Shown here in pieces: positions 13,889-20,685 of a stretch of DNA of 20,685 bases (position 1 is the first letter of the stretch; every line of letters begins with the position of its first letter). Below the pieces are notes generated by a model. The model was not told where the DNA came from, did not search any database, and saw nothing but the letters and a program-made list of their open reading frames with translations. The stretch is from RGIG3009 sp045541305 (GTDB lineage Bacteria > Bacillota > Clostridia > Oscillospirales > Acutalibacteraceae): assembly GCA_045541305.1 (NCBI GenBank), contig JAZQIV010000063.1, positions 1-20,685 on the forward strand. Reading direction: 5' to 3'. A program made the translations under genes and the position numbers.

Positions 13889-14773
13889 TTAGTTTGCTTG
13901 CACGGACAGCGTGTATTCGCGCGGGGTCATGCCGGTGGCTTGCTTGAAATGCCGCGAAAAATACTGTACCGACGTGTAACCGAGGCGATCGGCAATTTGT
14001 GTGATGTTGCCGTTGCTTTCACGCAGCAGAATTTTCGCTTGATCGATTTTGAGCTTGCGATAGTATTCCATGACGCCCAGGCCCGTGACCGATTTGAAGA
14101 TGGTTTTGAGGTTGGTGGCGCTTTGTGCCGAATAGCGGCAGATAGCGGAAAACGACAGGCTGTCGCACAAATGCTCCTCCATGTAATGGATGATGCGGTT
14201 GACAAGGTCGTTATCCGAGCGCGTTTTGATGGACGAGGACGGCTTGGGACGCTCGCATAGCGGGGATTCGTTGCGGATCATATCGATGAGCAACGTTTCC
14301 AGATACAAATTGATGAGCTGTTCACACCCGAACGGTGCTTCCTTTGCGCGCGGCATCTGCAACGTGTACGGATCACCGAGCGGTCCGCTGAACGCCTGCC
14401 GCCCCTCTTCGATGATGCGGGCGAGCAGCTCCCGTTGGCGGGAGGAAACGTAGGTGATCTTGTTTTCAAAAAAGGCCATGGCGGGCGAATGGCACACAAA
14501 CGTGAGGATCACGAGGTTGGGCGCCACGGTGCCGTTGGCATACAGATTGTGAAATTCGTTGGGCTTGTGGAAGATGATCTGACCTTGTGTGAGCTCGTAC
14601 CCCTGATCCTCGGCAATGACCTCCAAACGGCCTTTATCCACATATACCAGTTCCCAAAAATCGTGCTTTTCCCCTTCGAACACGTAGTCCTTGGCGTGCT
14701 CAAAGTAGTGCAGGGTGACGATGGAATCGACCGCGATTTCGCGGCGCAACACGGTGGGAATATAGGTGGACAT
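13889..14773 (-). CDS. AraC/XylS-family transcriptional regulator
   Basis: A 294-residue regulator with an N-terminal cupin-like sensing part (about 15-90; HDFWELVYVDKGRLEV and GQIIFHKPNEFHNL are typical) and a C-terminal AraC double helix-turn-helix (about 190-290), ending in the signature IADRLGYTSVQYFSRHFKQ and TGMTPREY. The start at 14773 has AAAGGAG nine bases upstream. It lies 15 bases after alr and 52 bases before ldh on the same strand, so it probably shares the alr transcript. Target and effector cannot be told from the sequence; ldh, alr or the divergent kinase are candidates by position. Confidence 0.92.
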   Translation of the reverse strand: MSTYIPTVLRREIAVDSIVTLHYFEHAKDYVFEGEKHDFWELVYVDKGRLEVIAEDQGYELTQGQIIFHKPNEFHNLYANGTVAPNLVILTFVCHSPAMAFFENKITYVSSRQRELLARIIEEGRQAFSGPLGDPYTLQMPRAKEAPFGCEQLINLYLETLLIDMIRNESPLCERPKPSSSIKTRSDNDLVNRIIHYMEEHLCDSLSFSAICRYSAQSATNLKTIFKSVTGLGVMEYYRKLKIDQAKILLRESNGNITQIADRLGYTSVQYFSRHFKQATGMTPREYTLSVQAN

Positions 14774-14788
14774 GGCGGAAGGCTCCTT

Positions 14789-15922
14789 TCAGCGAAGATC
14801 GTCGCGGTACACGCGAGGGACACGTTTGCCGATCAGGCAATAGGATTCGTACGGGATGGTGTGGCAGGCCGCGGCGTAATCCCGGACGGACACGGCGCTA
14901 TCGCCAAAAACGGTGACAACGGTATCCGCGGTGACGGGCGGCAGATCGGTGATATCGATGACACATTGATCCATGCACACGCGGCCGACGAGCGGGGCTT
15001 TGGTGCCGCCGACCGACACGCAATGGGTGGAGGCGGCCAAACGCAGAAGCCCATCGGCATAGCCGATCGGCAGGGTGGCGAGAGTGCATGGGCGATCGGT
15101 GTGGACGGTGAGCCCATAGCCAACGCCGGTGCCGCACGGCACGGTTTTGCATTGTGAAACTATAGTGCGCACCGCCATGGTGGGGCGCAGCGCAGCTTGC
15201 TCGGCGGGGTCACCGCACGGGGAAACGCCGTACAGCACAATGCCGGCACGGACCATATCCAGCTGCATTTCGGGAAAACGCAAGGCGGCCGCGCTGTTGC
15301 AGCAGTGATGCAGGGCAAAAGTGATGCCGCATGCGCGCAGGGCCTCCACTGTTTGGGTGAACCGTGCAAACTGCAGGCGGGTGAAATCCTCGCCGTCCGA
15401 CTCATCCGCCACCGCAAAATGGGTGAAGATGCCCTCGGCATTTAGGTGCGGGAGCGCACAAACGCGGGCAATCTCCTTAACGGGTGAGGCATCCTGACAA
15501 AAGAAACCCACGCGGGACATACCCGTATCGAGTTTAATATGAACCGACAAGGTGACACCGGCTGCCGCGGCTTCGCGTTCCAGCTGCTCGGCATAGGCGG
15601 AGTCCAATATCGCTTGGGTGATTCCGAACTTTGCCAAACGGGCCGCCTCGTGCGGTGGGGTGTAGGCAAAAATCAAAATGGGGGCGGTAATGGCGTTTTC
15701 ACGCAGTTCCACCGCTTCTTCTATGTTGGAAACGCCGAGAAAATCGACGCCTTCGGCCAGCAGTGCTTTGGCGACCGGAACGGCGCCGTGACCATACGCA
15801 TCGGCCTTGACAACCGCCATACAGCGGCAGTCTTTGTGCAGGTGCTTGCGCACAAAACGGTAATTGTGCCGAACGGCAGCGAGATCCACCTCGGCCCACG
15901 TGCGGCGAAGGATTTGCGGCAT
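14789..15922 (-). CDS. alr: Alanine racemase
   Basis: A 377-residue pyridoxal-phosphate enzyme converting L- to D-alanine for peptidoglycan (and, in related spore formers, germination control). The PLP lysine is Lys39 in VVKADAYGHG and the second catalytic base Tyr269 is in GTGVGYG; the C-terminal beta domain includes GRVCMDQC. The start at 15922 is clear: AAGGAGGTGA lies about six bases upstream and the conserved RRTWAEVDLAAVRHN begins at once. The frame is open upstream to 16135, but that stretch crosses the promoter. First gene of the alr-araC-ldh group. Confidence 0.96.
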   Translation of the reverse strand: MPQILRRTWAEVDLAAVRHNYRFVRKHLHKDCRCMAVVKADAYGHGAVPVAKALLAEGVDFLGVSNIEEAVELRENAITAPILIFAYTPPHEAARLAKFGITQAILDSAYAEQLEREAAAAGVTLSVHIKLDTGMSRVGFFCQDASPVKEIARVCALPHLNAEGIFTHFAVADESDGEDFTRLQFARFTQTVEALRACGITFALHHCCNSAAALRFPEMQLDMVRAGIVLYGVSPCGDPAEQAALRPTMAVRTIVSQCKTVPCGTGVGYGLTVHTDRPCTLATLPIGYADGLLRLAASTHCVSVGGTKAPLVGRVCMDQCVIDITDLPPVTADTVVTVFGDSAVSVRDYAAACHTIPYESYCLIGKRVPRVYRDDLR

Positions 15923-15958
15923 GACGGTCACCTCCTTGTATACTACTATTCCATATTC

Positions 15959-15987
15959 AGTATAGCGGATTTTGCGGCAATAATCAA
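15959..15987 (-). promoter_or_regulatory. alr promoter
   Basis: On the minus strand TTGATT (15987-15982) and TATACT (15964-15959) with a 17-base spacer, about 37 bases before the alr start. It diverges from the kinase promoter. Confidence 0.75.
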
Positions 15988-16022
15988 GTACAATTTCAAG
16001 AGCAAGGCGAGACGGATGGTGT

Positions 16023-16051
16023 TTGACAATGGCACCTGTGTGTGATACACT
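16023..16051 (+). promoter_or_regulatory. Promoter of the FGGY kinase gene
   Basis: TTGACA (16023-16028) and TACACT (16046-16051) with a 17-base spacer. The -10 is overlapped by a small palindrome GTGT-GAT-ACAC (16040-16050) that could be an operator. The two divergent promoters are about 35 bases apart. Confidence 0.75.
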
Positions 16052-16077
16052 TTTTTCATCAAAAGGAGAGATGCCGC

Positions 16078-17583
16078 ATGTATATTCTGGCACACGATTT
16101 GGGAACATCGGGCAACAAGGCCACGTTGTTTTCACTGGAAGGCAAGTTGATAAAAAGCACGGTGTTTGCGTATCCGTTGATTACCGAGCAAAGTAACTAT
16201 GCCGAGCAGCGGGCAGAGGATTGGTGGCGGGCCGTGTGCGAAACCACCAAGGAGTTGTTGAACGGCATTGCGCCTGCAGACGTGGCAGCGGTATCGTTCA
16301 GCGGTCAAATGTCGGGCTGTTTGTGTGTGGACAGCGCGGGTGAGCCGCTGCACAACGCCATTATTTGGGCGGATATGCGTGCGGATAAGCAGGAAAAGTT
16401 TTTGCGCGAGCAGTTGGGCACGTATCGGTTTTATCAAACAACGGGGCAGCGGATCAGCGCTTCGTACAGCGCGTTCAAGGTGATGTGGCTTAAAGAGAAT
16501 CTGCCGCAGGTATATGAGAGAACTCATAAAATTATGAACGCCAAGGATTATATCATTTTTAAGCTGACCAACCGCTTTGTGACCGAGCCTTCGGATGCAT
16601 CGTCAACCGGGTTTTTGGATATTCGGACGTTTCGGTGGTCGGACGAGATTTTTGAAGCGACCGGCGTGGACAAAGCGAAATTCCCGGAGATTCATTCTTC
16701 GGTGGATATAGCGGGCAAGGTAACCGAGGCTGCTGCGGCGCAAACCGGTTTGCTTTCGGGTACGCCCGTGGTGATCGGCGGCGGCGACTGCGCGTGCGCG
16801 GCGGTGGGCACGGGTGTTGTGAAGGAGGGCGTAGCAAACTGCAGCTTGGGGACATCCTCCTGGATTTCCATTGCTTCCAAGCAGCCGGTGATGGATGAGC
16901 GCATGATCGTGTTCAACTTTGCGCACATGGTGCCCGGATACGTGGTACCCAACGGCACGATGCAAACCGGCGGCGGGGCGCTGAATTGGACGGTGAACAC
17001 GTTGTTCGGCGGGGTGGATGGCTATGACAGCCCGTCAAAATCGGAAATATACGCCACGGTGGGCCGCGAGGTTGCGGCATCGCCGGTGAGGGCCAACAAT
17101 CTGTTGTTTTTGCCATATTTGATCGGGGAACGCAGCCCGCGGTGGAACAGCCGCGCCAAGGGCAGCTTTGTGGGGCTTACACTTTCTCACGCGCGCGGCG
17201 ACATGCTGCGTGCCGTGATGGAGAGCGTGGGGTATAACCTGGATAAGGTGCTCAAAAATTTTGCAGAAAACGGCCACGATATTCGCGAACTGGTGTTGGT
17301 GGGCGGCGGCGCACGCAACGTGATCTGGCGGCAGATATTGTGCAATATTTTCGGCACGCCGGTGCTTGTCCCCGATTACCTGGAGGAGGCGACGTCCATG
17401 GGCGCGGCGATCGCGGCGGGGGTCGGTATCGGTGCGTTTGAAAGCTTTGACGTGGTGGATCGGTTCATTCGGATTCAATCCGAGGTGAAGCCTGATTCGC
17501 GCAATGAGGGGAAGTATGCCGAGATGAAGGCGTTGTTTGATGAAGCGTACACGTCGCTGGCGGGGCTGTTTGATCGGTTGTGA
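16078..17583 (+). CDS. FGGY-family carbohydrate kinase, xylulokinase-like
   Basis: A 501-residue sugar kinase of the ASKHA fold. The N-terminal phosphate-binding loop is DLGTSGNKATLF (7-18); SFSGQMSG (73-80) and AIIWADMR (94-101) match the xylulokinase-like branch; the predicted catalytic base is Asp237 in GGGDCACAAVG; and VLVGGGARN lies in the ATP-binding C-terminal domain. D-xylulose is the best guess, but FGGY substrates differ widely and no sugar transporter or isomerase is nearby. The start at 16078 follows AAAAGGAGA; an in-frame ATG at 16042 lies inside the promoter. Monocistronic, with its own promoter and terminator. Confidence 0.9.
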   Translation: MYILAHDLGTSGNKATLFSLEGKLIKSTVFAYPLITEQSNYAEQRAEDWWRAVCETTKELLNGIAPADVAAVSFSGQMSGCLCVDSAGEPLHNAIIWADMRADKQEKFLREQLGTYRFYQTTGQRISASYSAFKVMWLKENLPQVYERTHKIMNAKDYIIFKLTNRFVTEPSDASSTGFLDIRTFRWSDEIFEATGVDKAKFPEIHSSVDIAGKVTEAAAAQTGLLSGTPVVIGGGDCACAAVGTGVVKEGVANCSLGTSSWISIASKQPVMDERMIVFNFAHMVPGYVVPNGTMQTGGGALNWTVNTLFGGVDGYDSPSKSEIYATVGREVAASPVRANNLLFLPYLIGERSPRWNSRAKGSFVGLTLSHARGDMLRAVMESVGYNLDKVLKNFAENGHDIRELVLVGGGARNVIWRQILCNIFGTPVLVPDYLEEATSMGAAIAAGVGIGAFESFDVVDRFIRIQSEVKPDSRNEGKYAEMKALFDEAYTSLAGLFDRL

Positions 17584-17590
17584 GATGAAA

Positions 17591-17619
17591 AAGAGAGGGC
17601 GTTCATCGCCCTCTCTTTT
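17591..17619 (+). terminator. Terminator after the FGGY kinase
   Basis: AAGAGAGGGCG, loop TTCAT, CGCCCTCTCTT then TT: an 11-bp stem starting eight bases after the stop codon. Confidence 0.9.
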
Positions 17620-17655
17620 CGCGCGATATAGGCGGAATTCGACGAAAAAACGCGG

Positions 17656-17684
17656 TTGACGGTGCGGTGGATTTTCGGTATAAT
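17656..17684 (+). promoter_or_regulatory. Promoter of the DUF1538/P-II operon
   Basis: TTGACG (17656-17661) and TATAAT (17679-17684) with a 17-base spacer, 41 bases before the chosen start of the membrane protein gene. Confidence 0.8.
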
Positions 17685-17724
17685 GACTATGATTGTGCAA
17701 ACGCGGGAGAAAGGTGGTGCGGGA

Positions 17725-19257
17725 ATGAATCCGAAATTACGAGAAAAAACAATGGAATCGCTTTCGGCAGTTCTTCCGATCACCGGTATTATGCTGTTGA
17801 TCAGCATTGTGCTGATCCCGTTGGAGCTGGGCACGATGGTGATGTTCTTGGTTGGTGCGGTGCTGCTGATTTTCGGCATGGGCTTTTTCCAGCTGGGTGC
17901 CGAAATGTCCATGACACCGATCGGCGAGGGCATCGGTGTGCAGATCAGTAAAACCAAAACGTTTTCGCCGGTGTTATTGATCGGTTTGGTGATGGGAATC
18001 ATCATCACCGTTTCGGAGCCCGATTTGCAGGTGCTGGCGCAGCAAGTGCCGTCCATTCCGAACTTGACGTTGATTTTGACGGTGGCGGTGGGTGTCGGTT
18101 TGTTTTTGGCGTTGGCGATCGTGCGTATCAAATTCCGCATTGATTTATCGCGGATGCTGATCGTGCTGTACGTGCTGCTGATTGGTCTTTCGTTCTTTGT
18201 GCCGAAGGATTTTTTGGCGGTGGCGTTTGATTCGGGTGGCGTGACCACCGGCCCCATGACCGTGCCGTTTATCATGGCGATGGGCGTGGGAATTGCCTCG
18301 CTTCGCGGCGATAAGGATTCCGCAAGCGATAGCTTCGGTTTGGTGGCGTTATCCAGCGTTGGCCCGATTTTGGCAGTGCTGGTGTTGGGCTGCTTTTTCA
18401 AGCCCACCGAAGCGAGCTATTCGTTGGGCGAGGTGGCGACGGTGATTACTACACGTGACGTGGTGCAGGTGTTTTTGACGGAAATCCCGCATTATATCAC
18501 AGAGGTTTCGGTTTCGCTGTTGCCGATCGTGCTAGTGTTTTTGTTGTTCCAGTTTATCACGCATCGGTATCCGAAACGGCAGATCAAGCGTATTGTGGTG
18601 GGATTGATCTACACGTACGTGGGGCTGGTGTTGTTCCTGTGCGGCGTGAACGTGGGGTTTGCGCCGGTGGGTGCGGCGCTTGGAAAATCGCTGGCGTCGC
18701 TTTCGTATAACTGGGTTTTGGTGCCGATCGGTATGTTGATCGGATATTATATCGTGAAAGCGGAGCCGGCGATTCAGGTGCTGAATCATCAGGTGGAAAA
18801 CGTGACCGACGGAGCGATCTCGGTGCGCGCCATGAACCGTTCCATGTCGATCGGTGTGGCAATCAGTATCGGGCTTGCGATGCTGCGCATTTTGTGCGAT
18901 ATTCCGATTCATTGGATCGTGGTGCCGGGTTATGTGATCGCGCTGGGGTTATCGTTGTTTGTACCGAAAATCTTTGTGGGTATTGCGTTTGACTCGGGCG
19001 GTGTTGCCAGCGGCCCGATGACTTCTACGTTCCTGCTGCCGCTGAGCATTGGTGTGTGTCAGGCGCACGGCGGTGATTTGATGACCGACGCGTTCGGCGT
19101 GGTGGCGCTGGTAGCGCTGACACCGTTGATTGCGATCCAGATCATGGGTCTGGTATACCGTGTGAAAACCGATCGGCTGCAAAAACGTGCGGCGATGCAT
19201 CCCGGACTTACGCCCGACAGCGATGCCATTATCGATTGGGAAGAGGGGGTCGTGTGA
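17725..19257 (+). CDS. DUF1538 integral membrane protein, internally duplicated
   Basis: A 510-residue, very hydrophobic protein with roughly 12-14 membrane segments, made of two homologous halves. Each half has a match of the form EPxxQVLxxQV (SEPDLQVLAQQV at 97; AEPAIQVLNHQV at 347) and a match of AFDSGGVxxGPMT (167-179 and 421-433), followed by an acidic loop and FGxVAL. Conserved Asp, Ser, Gly and Pro in the middle of membrane segments, and the two-fold repeat, suggest a transporter or channel. I recognise it as DUF1538; I know of no established function. The start at 17725 follows AAAGGTGGTG; start codons further upstream fall in the promoter. The last 30 residues are polar and cytoplasmic-looking. 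It overlaps the P-II-like gene by one base. Confidence 0.88.
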   Translation: MNPKLREKTMESLSAVLPITGIMLLISIVLIPLELGTMVMFLVGAVLLIFGMGFFQLGAEMSMTPIGEGIGVQISKTKTFSPVLLIGLVMGIIITVSEPDLQVLAQQVPSIPNLTLILTVAVGVGLFLALAIVRIKFRIDLSRMLIVLYVLLIGLSFFVPKDFLAVAFDSGGVTTGPMTVPFIMAMGVGIASLRGDKDSASDSFGLVALSSVGPILAVLVLGCFFKPTEASYSLGEVATVITTRDVVQVFLTEIPHYITEVSVSLLPIVLVFLLFQFITHRYPKRQIKRIVVGLIYTYVGLVLFLCGVNVGFAPVGAALGKSLASLSYNWVLVPIGMLIGYYIVKAEPAIQVLNHQVENVTDGAISVRAMNRSMSIGVAISIGLAMLRILCDIPIHWIVVPGYVIALGLSLFVPKIFVGIAFDSGGVASGPMTSTFLLPLSIGVCQAHGGDLMTDAFGVVALVALTPLIAIQIMGLVYRVKTDRLQKRAAMHPGLTPDSDAIIDWEEGVV

Positions 19258-19940
19258 TGAAGCAGCATGAAACCTATCAACTGCTCATGTTGATCGCCAC
19301 GCCGAAGCTGGCGGATCGGGCGGCGGAAATGTTTTTGAAAAGCGCGCTGCCCATTCAGTACCGTTTGGGTGCCGAAGGGACGGCTTCCAGCGAGATTATG
19401 GATACGCTGGGGCTTGGCAGTATTGATAAAGGCGTTTTGATCAGCACGGTATCGGAATCGTTCGGGCGCGTGATGCTGGGAATGTTGCATTCTGAATTGC
19501 GGTTGGATGCCGTGAACAGCGGCATTGCGTTTACGATCCCGTTGACGGGAGCGGGCAATTTGTTGTTGCGCCTAATGCAGGCGACGGCGCAGGAGAGCGC
19601 CACCAAGGAAAGCGGAAAGGGTGAGAACACCATGACACAACGGACACATGCGTTGATTGCGGCGATCGTGAACCGCGGTTACAGCAGCGAAGTGATGGAT
19701 GCGGCGCGCGCAGCGGGCGCGGGCGGCGGCACAGTGATACACAGCCGCAGCATCGGCAGCGAGGAAGCCACCAATTTTTGGGGGCTGAGTGTGCAGGAAG
19801 AAAAGGAAGTTGTGCTGATTCTTGCCGAAGTGGAAAACAAGGTTGCGATCATGAGTGCAGTCAGCGAAAAGTGCGGTATGCACAGCGAAGCGAACGGTTT
19901 GGTGCTGTCGCTTCCGATCGATTCCGTGATGGGTCTTTAA
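19257..19940 (+). CDS. Tandem P-II-like signalling protein
   Basis: A 227-residue protein of two P-II (GlnB)-like domains, about 5-110 and 128-227, joined by a polar linker. The second is the more typical: AARAAGAGGGTVIHSRSIGS, a short NFWGLSVQEEKEVVLIL stretch in place of the T-loop, then SLPIDSVMGL. The first aligns by LGLGSIDKGVLISTVSES and AFTIPLTGAG. P-II proteins are normally about 112-residue trimers that bind ATP/ADP and often 2-oxoglutarate and gate transporters such as AmtB. The start at 19257 overlaps the DUF1538 stop (TGATG), with GAGGGGG upstream, so the two genes are translationally coupled. An internal ATG at 19632, preceded by AAAGGGTGAG, could also give the second domain alone. 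No tyrosine equivalent to the uridylylated T-loop residue is evident. Confidence 0.87.
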   Translation: MKQHETYQLLMLIATPKLADRAAEMFLKSALPIQYRLGAEGTASSEIMDTLGLGSIDKGVLISTVSESFGRVMLGMLHSELRLDAVNSGIAFTIPLTGAGNLLLRLMQATAQESATKESGKGENTMTQRTHALIAAIVNRGYSSEVMDAARAAGAGGGTVIHSRSIGSEEATNFWGLSVQEEKEVVLILAEVENKVAIMSAVSEKCGMHSEANGLVLSLPIDSVMGL

Positions 19941-19949
19941 AGGGATAAT

Positions 19950-19979
19950 AAAAAAGCGAGGGCGTGCCCTCGCTTTTTT
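19950..19979. terminator. Bidirectional terminator
   Basis: AAAAAAGCGAGGGC, a two-base centre and GCCCTCGCTTTTTT: a symmetrical hairpin with T tracts on both strands between convergent genes. It begins nine bases after the P-II-like gene stop and abuts the stop of the minus-strand gene at 19981. Confidence 0.95.
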
Positions 19980-19980
19980 G

Positions 19981-20406
19981 TTACTTTTTATTGGGGTCAA
20001 GGGTGACGGTGGCGACATCCGTGAAGCCATCGCGGGTGACGGCCCTTCGCTGTTTTATCAAAGCGATTACCAGCAACACAACGGCGCCGAAAAAGCACGC
20101 GCCTGAGCAAATGCCGCAGGTGGTGGCGCGCGTTTGCAGCACGCCGACCCGCCCTTGCCAGGTTTGCGCGAGGGCGCTGAAGTGATTGGCCAAGCCGTGA
20201 TAGGTTTCCCGATCGGCGGCGTTGGCGGCGGCACCGGCGGCGGACAGATGGCTTTCGTATTCCGAAAGGCACGAGTTGTACTGCGCGGTGTAGTGCGTGT
20301 AGGTGGAGGAGGTGACCATGGAGATCGCGATTACGGCGAACACAAGGGCCGATGCCAGTAACCATAGAGACCCGCGCACGAGGCGATTGCAAAAGAAGTG
20401 TTTCAT
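19981..20406 (-). CDS. Small membrane protein of unknown function
   Basis: A 141-residue protein not assignable to a family. It has two membrane segments (about 14-32 and 97-117) enclosing a polar, alanine-rich region of some 65 residues that looks helical (about 38-95). The second segment starts with a cysteine cluster (CGICSGAC, 97-104) and a basic cytoplasmic tail follows. The start at 20406 is the only reasonable one; AAAGGA lies 12 bases upstream and overlaps the stop of the TM2-domain gene, 16 bases away. The two genes therefore probably form one transcript. Confidence 0.72.
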   Translation of the reverse strand: MKHFFCNRLVRGSLWLLASALVFAVIAISMVTSSTYTHYTAQYNSCLSEYESHLSAAGAAANAADRETYHGLANHFSALAQTWQGRVGVLQTRATTCGICSGACFFGAVVLLVIALIKQRRAVTRDGFTDVATVTLDPNKK

Positions 20407-20422
20407 GACGAGCGTACTTCCT

Positions 20423-20685
20423 TTAAGAGGTGCGGCATTTGTATTTCCGTGCGAATTTTTCGTCGGAGGATAACAGCAGCAGGATGCCGCTGACGACGCT
20501 GACGATTGCGGGAATATACGTCCAACAGAATAGGAGGGACAGTACACCGAAAACCGGTTTTTTCAGATAGAACCAATGGATGCCGAGGCCGCCGAGAAGC
20601 AGGGCGAGCACCGCTGCGACGATTCGATTTTTGACAGGGAGCATCAAGTGATCCGGATTGAAGTGCGCGGTGGAATAGGTGGGGG
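20423..20685 (-). CDS. TM2-domain membrane protein, 5' end outside the window
   Basis: The visible part has a TM2 domain: two hydrophobic helices joined by the typical GGLGIHWFYLKKPVFGVLSLLF, then YIPAIVSVVSGILLLLSSDEKF. The first ATG (20644) has no ribosome binding site, and the frame stays open without a stop through the window edge, reading TYSTAHFNPDHL before that ATG. I therefore call it 5'-partial. Many TM2 proteins have an extra N-terminal zinc-ribbon or proline-rich part. Likely first partner of the adjacent small membrane protein. If the gene did begin at 20644 it would be 73 residues. Confidence 0.75.
   Translation of the reverse strand, partial: PTYSTAHFNPDHLMLPVKNRIVAAVLALLLGGLGIHWFYLKKPVFGVLSLLFCWTYIPAIVSVVSGILLLLSSDEKFARKYKCRTS

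Noticed and set aside
15923..16135. N-terminal extension of alr to 16135
   Set aside because: The stretch contains the alr promoter and the divergent kinase promoter and start. The family N-terminus begins at 15922 next to AAGGAGGTGA.
1..20685. Search by eye for CRISPR arrays, transposases, integrases, phage genes, tRNA or rRNA genes
   Set aside because: No regularly spaced repeats, terminal inverted repeats with a transposase, or RNA gene signatures were seen; the gene content is ordinary chromosomal.

Overview
The window looks like chromosomal DNA of an anaerobic, spore-forming, fairly GC-rich Gram-positive bacterium, most likely a clostridium of the Oscillospiraceae/Ruminococcaceae type. 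The reasons are a class III (oxygen-sensitive) ribonucleotide reductase, a complete spoIIA sporulation operon, a T-box riboswitch, strong AGGAGG ribosome binding sites and TTGACA-17-TATAAT promoters. The lineage is inferred from gene content only. I found no tRNA, rRNA, CRISPR array or mobile element, and almost all of the sequence is assigned.

Region 1 (about 1-4360, minus strand): nrdG (activase), nrdD (anaerobic ribonucleotide reductase with a fused C-terminal thioredoxin-fold domain) and a trxB-like flavoprotein. nrdG and nrdD each have their own promoter with NrdR-box palindromes. Together they look like a deoxyribonucleotide module carrying its own thiol-reducing chain.

Region 2 (4380-9743, plus strand): spoIIAA-spoIIAB-sigF, which set forespore sigma-F activity, then a promoter with a probable SOS box and recA-recX-rimO-pgsA. 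All three junctions in the recA group are ATGA stop/start overlaps.

Region 3 (9744-12861, plus strand): a cysteine-specific T-box leader (specifier UGC, bulge UGGAACC, terminator and competing antiterminator) controlling cysE-cysS, followed by an unknown multi-pass membrane protein and a small HMA-fold protein with no cysteine. A terminator closes the unit.

Region 4 (12877-17619): a minus-strand group alr-araC-type regulator-ldh, in which the ldh Shine-Dalgarno lies inside a perfect 14-bp hairpin. Divergent from it is an FGGY carbohydrate kinase with its own promoter and terminator.

Region 5 (17650-19979, plus strand): a two-gene operon of an internally duplicated DUF1538 membrane protein and an internally duplicated P-II-like protein. 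This is the best candidate here for an undescribed system, possibly a P-II-gated membrane transporter. Region 6 (19981-20685, minus strand) holds two small membrane proteins, one a TM2-domain protein that appears to run off the window edge.
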